64,000 nt of DNA from Hepsetus odoe. Lineage: Eukaryota; Chordata; Actinopteri; Characiformes; Hepsetidae. Of this stretch, positions 58,314 through 64,000 are shown piece after piece. Position 1 is the first letter of the stretch; each line of letters opens with the position of its first letter. The DNA is taken from contig CM029378.1 in the NCBI GenBank assembly GCA_017165825.1, positions 18,691,411 through 18,755,410 on the forward strand. The letters are read 5' to 3'. The position numbers and the translations under genes are program-made. Under the pieces are notes generated by a model that was not told the DNA's origin, made no database searches, and was given only the letters and a program-made list of their open reading frames with translations.

Positions 58314-59689
58314 CTATTGGACACACAGTAATAATGAAGTCATTTCTACTTCCCATGAAATCATATTCGTTTAAAAAATGTAACACTGGTTTGATACACA
58401 GAAGAATTTGGGAGAAATTATTATTTCTAAAGTTTACAACATACATGAGACAACAGGTTGTTAATAAACTTAAACAGGTAATAATGTGTAATACACAAAA
58501 AGTATGGAGAAATGTTTGAATTGTACATTACATTTATGGCATTAAGCTGATGCTCTTATCCAGAGTGACTTACTAATTCCTAACAACAGGGACAATCTCC
58601 AATGAAGCAACCTTGGGTTAAGGGTTTTGCTCAGGAACCCAGTAGTGGTAGTGCTGGAGGTGCGATTCGACCTGCGGCATCTTGATCCATAGGCAAGTAT
58701 CCTACCACTAGGCCACCACCACCCCCACGATACAGATTGTACACTACATACTGTATAACAAGTTATAAAAGTTTATTCAAAAATTGGGGAGAAATGTGGT
58801 CATATTATTTTGTAGATGTAAAAAACTTTAAAATAAGATTATACATTTCAGATTAGGCATTATAATGTCTAACATAATGTGCACAGTTGTATTTGGGGAA
58901 AATGTGGTAATTTTTATAATAATAGTTATATTATTATATAAAGATTTATTATGATTTATTACACTGCATTATAAAAGACATTTATGAGAAATTCTAATGT
59001 AAAATGTTAAACATATAAATATTAAACACTTACAAGCATGAGCTTAGAAACAAAGTGCTGTTGTAGGAATTATATACACCAGGCACATTTGAAATGATCT
59101 GTGTGTTGGATAGAGGGTGATTTATGGTGACTGCTCTGTAATGGAGTGTGCGTGGAGCTCGATATACCTTTCGCTAGGAGGACTCGCTTAAAGGCCTTCT
59201 GGTGAATGAGCTGAAGAACCACTGTCAGAGCAGTACAAGCGCCAAAGAAGATGAACAGCACGATGAGGATCACACGCACGTTTTGGTCTCCGGCTTCTTT
59301 ACTGGACTCTGTGAAAGACACAATGGTTTGAGGACTTTCCACTCCAGATCGTTCCATTATACCAGTCCTTCTGATTAACACTGCTGTAAAAAAAAAAAAA
59401 AAAAAGATTCCTAAAATTCCTATACCTGATTCCTTCAAAGGCCCAATTCTAAATCAGCGACACATCCCGGTTCTAGGTTATCTGAGTAAAAAGCTACAAA
59501 AGCATTCGTGAAACTGAAATACTTACTTGAGGTGGTTCTACAGTATTTGCTGCAACTGGTCGGGGGAGAGTTGCATCTACTAGAACAGTGATGGCACTTC
59601 TCCAGGAGTCCATCATAATAAAAGTTCTCATCACATTTGCCCTCAGCCACAGAAGAAACACAAAGTAAGAGCCATAAGTAGAGGACCAT
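58048..59689 (-). CDS. tnfrsf17: TNF receptor superfamily member 17 (BCMA), three coding exons
   Basis: CDS = 59527-59689, 59168-59383, 58048-58313 (645 nt, 214 aa). Exon 1 encodes a hydrophobic leader (MVLYLWLLLCVSSVAEG) and one cysteine-rich domain, with the DxL ligand-binding motif as YYDGLL (human YFDSLL) and cysteines spaced as in BCMA up to SCSKYC. Exon 2 gives the stalk and a transmembrane helix (about residues 92-114, VILIVLFIFFGACTALTVVL). Exon 3 is the cytoplasmic tail, with LPLPSTEEGTTVLVTTKT closely matching human BCMA's EEGATILVTTKT region. BCMA binds APRIL/BAFF and supports plasma-cell survival through TRAF/NF-kB signalling. TACI (TNFRSF13B) is the main alternative, but TACI has two CRDs, and the tail and snx29 linkage favour BCMA. 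The start has A at -3 and G at +4. The exon 2 donor GTATAT is weak. Confidence 0.9.
58525..58728 (-). mobile_element. tRNA-derived SINE, family B, in tnfrsf17 intron 2
   Basis: In reverse: GTGGTGGTGGCCTAGTGGTA, GGTCGAATCGCACC, CACTACCACTACTGGG, tail CACTCTGGATAAGAGCATCA and GCCATAAATGTAATGT. Confidence 0.82.
59168..59383 (-). CDS. tnfrsf17: tnfrsf17 exon 2: stalk and transmembrane segment
   Basis: 216 nt, phase 1 to phase 1. The acceptor follows a run of about 18 T and reads ACAGCAG, a tandem NAGNAG site; using the second AG moves the end to 59380 and replaces Thr-Val with Met. The transmembrane helix is about residues 92-114. Confidence 0.88.
59527..59689 (-). CDS. tnfrsf17: tnfrsf17 exon 1: leader and cysteine-rich domain
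   Basis: 54 codons plus one base, ending at a near-perfect donor GTAAGTATTT. Cysteines fall at residues 10, 19, 32, 35, 39, 46 and 50, of which the last six form the single TNFR-type CRD. Confidence 0.92.
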
Positions 59690-59735
59690 CTTTCACCTAG
59701 GACATCTGAAGCAACCCTGGTAGAGAGCAAGCCAC

Positions 59736-59790
59736 ATATATATATGAATTTCCAATATGTAAATGATCACAGAGAGGAAGGGGAAGTCAC
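59736..59790 (-). promoter_or_regulatory. Putative tnfrsf17 promoter: TATA-like run and PU.1/Ets-like sites
   Basis: A TATATATA run lies about 47-56 bp upstream of the tnfrsf17 start codon (59736-59745). About 30 bp further upstream, 59773-59788 reads GAGGAAGGGGAAGTCA on the plus strand, two overlapping purine-rich GGAA cores typical of PU.1/Ets factors. It is followed by CTTTTCAGTT, weakly interferon-response-like. Motif-level inference only. Confidence 0.35.
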
Positions 59791-60279
59791 TTTTCAGTTG
59801 AACAAACTTATCCAAGATCATTTTTTTTAAATGTGGAAGAAGTTTAAGAGTAGCCTCCATTCTTCGCTGCTTTTCTAATTCACAGTCTCAAGATGAGTCA
59901 AAATGAGAGATGAGAGAAATGAGAGATGAGAGATGAGAGTTGCACTGTGTTATGTAAAGTCACAGCAGAGGTCTTCCTCACGTTACCTCTTCTTATTCAT
60001 AATTTTGATGGCTATAAGAAGGGTTTTTAACAGAAACTGTACATGAAACCAGATGTAAAAGAAAGAGCAGAAATATGAAAGCTTTGACACAAACTATGCA
60101 CAGAGTGAAAAATTATGAATGTATTCAGTAACATTGTTATAAAGCAACATGTTCAGAATCTGTTTAAATGCAATTTGATGAGGATCTACTCTGAGTTCAC
60201 ACCGTTACTGGTGCAGATCATTCTTCTGTTAATCACTTTCGTGATAGATTTTGAAGAAGTTCCCCAAGCTTTGAACAGG

Positions 60280-60487
60280 GGGCAGCGGTGGCCTAGTGGT
60301 TAGGGAATAAGTCCCAAGACCGGAAGGTTCCCCGGGGCACCCTTGAGCAAGGTTTTGTCCCCATCACTGCTCCCTGGATGCTTTAAAGAGCTGGTCTCTG
60401 CTGCACGATGTGAATGGGTTAAACAGTGTTTAAATTCCGTTGTGGTTCACTGTGCTGTGTTTCACAATGACAGTCACTTCACTTTTC
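60280..60487 (+). mobile_element. tRNA-derived SINE, family A
   Basis: GGGCAGCGGTGGCCTAGTGG (A-box), CACCCTTGAGCAAGG, CCCCATCACTGCTCCC, CTGCTGCACGATGTGAATGG, GTTGTGGTTCACTG, end GACAGTCACTTCACTTTTC. The B-box region is deleted. Confidence 0.85.
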
Positions 60488-61359
60488 TTGATCTCTGATC
60501 TGCTTCAGTCCACGGGTGTTCCTACAAACCTGTGAGACTGTTTCTCTGCAAGAGTGGCGCCATTTTTCCTACATGGTTGTGAGGAGAGCTACCGAAAATC
60601 TCGTACAGCCTCGTCGTTTGAGATGCAGACATCTTCGAGATATATCAGATCATCTGCTAAAGTGTTACACCAGAAGGAAAGGCTTTTTGAAAGCAAAATT
60701 CTAAACATTTCACCACATTCAGGTGAATTAATAAAAAACAGGAGCCAACATCAGATTTTTTAAAACTACAATAATGTGTATTCAATATACAGTATGACAC
60801 CTTTATAGTCCCTCAGACATTAAAGATGCTCAATACAAGCTGATGTAAAAAGGGTTCTTTTTTCAACAAACTTTCATTTCACTTCAGAAGGAGGTGCGAA
60901 AGCTGAATTAAGCTTTTCAAATTCCATTTTGAACAGCAAAGCAAAGCATTCCTGATAACATATTAAACATCTGAGAACCGTAAATACAGAATTGTATTTT
61001 AATGGCAAATATATTACAGGCATTATATTACATAGAACATTTACAAATAGAATATTTAGAATAAACATAAATGTATGTATTCCTGAGAGTGTGCAGGTAT
61101 GTTGTCCAGTGGCAATGATCTCCAGAACTGTGGGAAAAAGAAACAGCTGCGTATTACAACCAGTCGATGCTCGATTGCAGTGCAAAGTCTGCAAAGAAGG
61201 ACATTAAAGATAAGTTTTGTTTGATTCTCTGCACCAACCAGTAGGTAATAATTAACAGGATGAAATGCAGCAGGAGAAGTAAAATAAATGCAATCTGTTT
61301 AGCTACACTGTCCAAAAGGAGGCAGTATTCAGATACATTTTACTTCTTGAAGTCACAAT

Positions 61360-61365
61360 TTTATT
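61360..61365 (-). terminator. Candidate poly(A) signal for the TMEM238-like gene
   Basis: AATAAA on the minus strand about 375 bp after the stop codon. It is the first canonical hexamer I noticed in the 3' flank; no transcript evidence is available. Confidence 0.35.
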
Positions 61366-61740
61366 GCAGCATCAAAGGTGCAGCATGATCCTTTCTAGGT
61401 GCACTACACTAACCTCAGGAGAATGATGTGTACTTGATATTAAAAATAATTTAAAGCCTGATTTAAGACCAGTTACAGGGGTCATTGCAACTCAATGAGT
61501 ATAACTGCAATGAAGGCATGTTCCCTGAAGGTGCCACAATGACTTTAAGTATCATTTTTTAAACAGACTGTACAGTTAAAAATGCAGGTGCCTTTCTTCA
61601 GAGTGATGCTACTACAGCTTCTAGCTCCAGTGAAACATTCTAGCCTGATCATTCATTGAGGAAGCTTCATTCTCGAGTGTAATTATGGTTTGTAAAATTT
61701 GAGAGTCTGGTCTGGTTTGGTTTGTGAACATTACCTGTAG

Positions 61741-62217
61741 TTAAACTGATAGCGGCTCTCTGTTCAAATTGCTGGACGTGACCTCTGACCGTATCTTCAT
61801 GCAGGACAGCATGGCGATCGGAGGCTCCTCTCCCAGAGCTGGCCCGTTGATGCCATTGGGCCTAGAGCTTTCCGCATGTCCAACTGGTCTCCCATTCTTT
61901 CTGAAGGAATGTCTCAGTCCCCTCGAGAGGCGGTCGGAGACTTTGCGCACAACACCTGTAATGCCCTTGTTTCTTTTATAAAACGTGACATCATCGTCCA
62001 ACTCTGCGTGTGGCACCTCAATGTTACCAGTGTACCAGAACACCCACCAGATCAGGCTCAGAAAAATGATCACAGACCCAGCATAGACCAAAAAGTCATG
62101 GAAGAAAATATTCCAAAACACACCAGACAAGAGGATCAGGAGACCAAAAATGTCATGAAAAACAGCAAACCAAAAAGCGAATTTACACCGACCCACTCCC
62201 AGACATCTTTTCTCCAT
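61741..62217 (-). CDS. tmem238l: TMEM238/TMEM238L-family small membrane protein
   Basis: A single 158-codon frame with ATG in strong context (A at -3, G at +4). Two transmembrane helices are visible, about residues 13-36 (FAFWFAVFHDIFGLLILLSG) and 43-63 (LVYAGSVIIFLSLIWWVFWY), joined by a short loop. The family hallmark follows as WYTGNIEV at 61-68, matching human TMEM238 W-Y-T-G-N-I-E. The GxGRC start (7-11) is also shared. The C-terminal half is polar and basic (RKVSDRLSRGLRHSFRKNGR) and probably cytoplasmic. No molecular function is established for the family. Because pirt lies next door, as TMEM238L does beside PIRT in human, the L paralogue is preferred; that assignment is inferred from linkage. 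Confidence 0.85.
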   Translation of the reverse strand: MEKRCLGVGRCKFAFWFAVFHDIFGLLILLSGVFWNIFFHDFLVYAGSVIIFLSLIWWVFWYTGNIEVPHAELDDDVTFYKRNKGITGVVRKVSDRLSRGLRHSFRKNGRPVGHAESSRPNGINGPALGEEPPIAMLSCMKIRSEVTSSNLNREPLSV

Positions 62218-62986
62218 GATAATCTTTCAGTGGATAATACTCTCCTGTCTGTGAGATAGAAACTCCTGCTTCTCTCGTCAGAAACGATCAGGCCGAATGC
62301 AGCCGTGCACCATTCGCTGGCGCACAGACATTCTGAGGGAAACATGACAAGGTCTGTAAAAGTGGTCAAAGTACATTGGAGGAATAAACCTTTGGCAAGA
62401 ACCCACTGGACAGATTACACCTTTATCTCGACTTACAGCATCTGAAACAGACCTTCATGCAACAGTGAAGTCAAATAAACTCATGTTCACACATTGGAAA
62501 TCAGAAACCCTTGTTTAGTCACGTAGAAGAACTTTTAAAATAAATTCTGCATGGATCAGAGGTTGAGACAAAGTGAAAACGTGAACTTTCCCTTTTAACA
62601 AATATTAATATGTCTTTACACAGATAATCCCAACCACATCCCTACAGCTGAGTAATGGTGACTCAGCTGAAAGAAACAAAGCAACAAAAAACTAGAGTTA
62701 AAGACAAAAGTACCAGCTGAAAATTCTTAGCCCACCTGAAACCCATAAGCATTGAAACTGAATTGCTGGTCTCCTTTCCTTGCTTTCTGGACCCATAAAA
62801 TATTCCTGAGGTAAAATGCAAAAGATTGAACTAACTGGAGAAATGACTAAATGTAGCTGACAAAGTCTTTTCTCCAAGACATACTTTGAGTAAATGTACC
62901 AAAAACAATCTCTGATCTACACCATTATCTTCTGCTTAATCACCTCAGTCCACAAATCTCACACATGCAGCAGATCCATCTTCAGA
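62218..62986. other. Intergenic region, pirt-like to TMEM238-like
   Basis: About 770 bp. Probably holds the 5' UTR of the TMEM238-like gene and the 3' UTR of pirt. No repeat or further exon recognised. Confidence 0.65.
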
Positions 62987-63304
62987 CTACAGGCCCCGGC
63001 GCTTCAGTTTGTCTTTGATGATGGGACACCAAACCAGTCCAACTATACAGAACATCAATCCAATAGAGACACACACCGGTCCCATGGCGTGCGGCACACT
63101 GGCAACCTCATTTGCGCCGAGCAGGAGCAACAGAACACCTGTGCACAACACCAGCCCTCCAATGGCCATGACAAATATGGGTTTGTGATAGTAGGTCCAG
63201 AGCGAACGTTCTGCCGGTACAGGTTCCTGTGCAGGACACAAGGGACTCCGAAGGGGTCTGGCTGTCTTTAGGCCATCCTGTGGAGCATCTGCACTGGAAA
63301 GCAT
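62987..63304 (-). CDS. pirt: Phosphoinositide-interacting regulator of TRP channels (PIRT)-like
   Basis: 105 codons from ATG at 63304-63302 (A at -3). The frame stays open upstream to 63340 but has no ATG there, only GTG, and TTTTTCAG sits 12 bases before this ATG, suggesting a splice acceptor in the 5' UTR. The layout follows PIRT: a variable N terminus, then WTYYHKPIFVMAIGG (human W-E-I-Y-R-K-P-I-V-I-M-S-V-G-G), TM1 about 43-64, TM2 about 74-96 with MGPVCVSIGLMFCIVGLVW, then P-I-I and a basic tail KDKLKRR. In mammals PIRT binds PIP2 through its basic C terminus and modulates TRPV1 and TRPM8 in sensory neurons. The protein is shorter than human (137 aa), mostly at the C terminus, so it could be a diverged ohnologue. 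Confidence 0.85.
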   Translation of the reverse strand: MLSSADAPQDGLKTARPLRSPLCPAQEPVPAERSLWTYYHKPIFVMAIGGLVLCTGVLLLLLGANEVASVPHAMGPVCVSIGLMFCIVGLVWCPIIKDKLKRRGL

Positions 63305-63903
63305 TCTGGAGAAAGACTGAAAAATTTTGGATTTCCTCACTTTTGAAAGAACAGAATGAACAAGCGCTCATTCCTACTTTGGGAAAGATACTCTTTTACA
63401 TTTGCAGGACACCAGCCAGAGGATTTATAATACCTGAATATCTGAAATGACTTACCATTGTCCCAGGTTCATTTTAATTTCACTAGACAAGAAAAACTGG
63501 TACTTTTCAATTACAATTTTTACCTCTTGCCCAAATACGAAACAGGAACAGATTACACAGACACATATAAGTTCAAATGAGCTTCATGATCAGTCAACAT
63601 CTAGAAACAAGTCCTTTCAATGATTCAGACACAAATGTAAGAACTCCCTTACCCTGCGGGACGCTATTTTCTGAAGATAATCTGTCCACCCATGTATTCA
63701 GTATGAACGCTAAGGACTGTGTGCTACTGCGGTCAGCTTTGATGATTAGGGAGGAGCACGACAAAGCTGCACTCAGCAAATAAGACTGAAACATATCGGA
63801 GTCCCACTTTGTCAAACAAAACCCTTGGAGAATAGAATGCAATTCATCATTGAACCAATCGTTGTCCTTCATCGAACATTTCCATAAAGAGATGGAAATA
63901 TAT

Positions 63904-63944
<41 letters not shown>

Positions 63945-64000
63945 TAAAGGGGCAATTAAGAACAATAAAGTTAGTGTGAAACTCTTGAACCAGGAAAAGT
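63305..64000. other. Region upstream of pirt-like
   Basis: No coding sequence recognised. A (TA)n then (AAAT)n simple repeat lies at 63909-63948. The pirt 5' UTR exon probably lies here or beyond the window. Confidence 0.6.

Larger units (their letters stand above)
59690..61740. other. Intergenic region between the TMEM238-like gene and tnfrsf17
   Basis: Contains the tnfrsf17 promoter-like motifs, a GAGATGAGA-type short tandem array at 59900-59940, one SINE and probably the 3' UTR of the TMEM238-like gene. No exon recognised. Confidence 0.7.

Noticed and set aside
59494..59730. 78-codon minus-strand frame overlapping tnfrsf17 exon 1
   Set aside because: Different frame from the BCMA cysteine-rich domain and crosses its splice donor; a shadow.
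62136..62369. 77-codon minus-strand frame overlapping the TMEM238-like start
   Set aside because: Out of frame with the well-supported TMEM238-like protein and without a domain; at most an upstream ORF.

Overview
The window is vertebrate nuclear DNA, almost certainly from a ray-finned (teleost) fish and perhaps an otophysan. It has intron-split genes with GT-AG junctions, vertebrate-only gene families, many tRNA-derived SINEs, Tc1-like DNA transposons, decayed non-LTR retrotransposons and abundant CA, GA and poly-A microsatellites. There is no bacterial, viral or CRISPR content.

Four genes are recognised, all on the minus strand. From right to left they are: pirt-like (62987-63304, one coding exon), a TMEM238/TMEM238L-family gene (61741-62217, one coding exon), tnfrsf17/BCMA (58048-59689, three coding exons), and the 5' two thirds of snx29 (55931 down to 24428, fourteen coding exons). 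Every snx29 junction was set by reading-frame phase and GT-AG sites. The exons join into one frame of 1699 nt (566 codons plus one base) covering the RUN domain, the acidic/basic linker and the coiled coil. The PX domain is not seen and should lie past position 1, so positions 1-24427 are one incomplete intron.

Layout. 1-24427: snx29 intron 14, with SINEs, LINE scraps and several non-repetitive homeodomain-motif-rich blocks that look like conserved non-coding elements (best at about 4690-6240, also 11700-12440 and 20620-20900). 24428-55931: snx29 exons and introns. The introns hold SINEs, Tc1 relics (47533-48206, 53140-53480), MITE-like elements (26712-27210, 32122-32575) and LINE relics (30105-30530, 36345-36790, 37085-38345, 42940-43400). 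A further CNE-like block lies at 25840-26290. 55780-56530: CpG-rich 5' end and promoter of snx29, with four copies of a GTCACRTGA E-box. 56531-58047: intergenic, with an inverted-repeat element next to the tnfrsf17 stop. 58048-63304: tnfrsf17, tmem238l-like and pirt-like. 63305-64000: upstream of pirt, no gene seen.

The four genes do not form a pathway: endosomal sorting/trafficking (SNX29), B-lineage survival receptor (BCMA), a small two-pass membrane protein (TMEM238-like) and a phosphoinositide-binding TRP-channel regulator (PIRT). Their linkage is notable because in human the SNX29-TNFRSF17 pair is on 16p13 while PIRT-TMEM238L is on 17p13-p12. No undescribed molecular system was found. 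The best leads are this linkage, the snx29 promoter E-box cluster, the TG repeat at a snx29 splice acceptor, the signal peptide on fish BCMA and the candidate CNEs.
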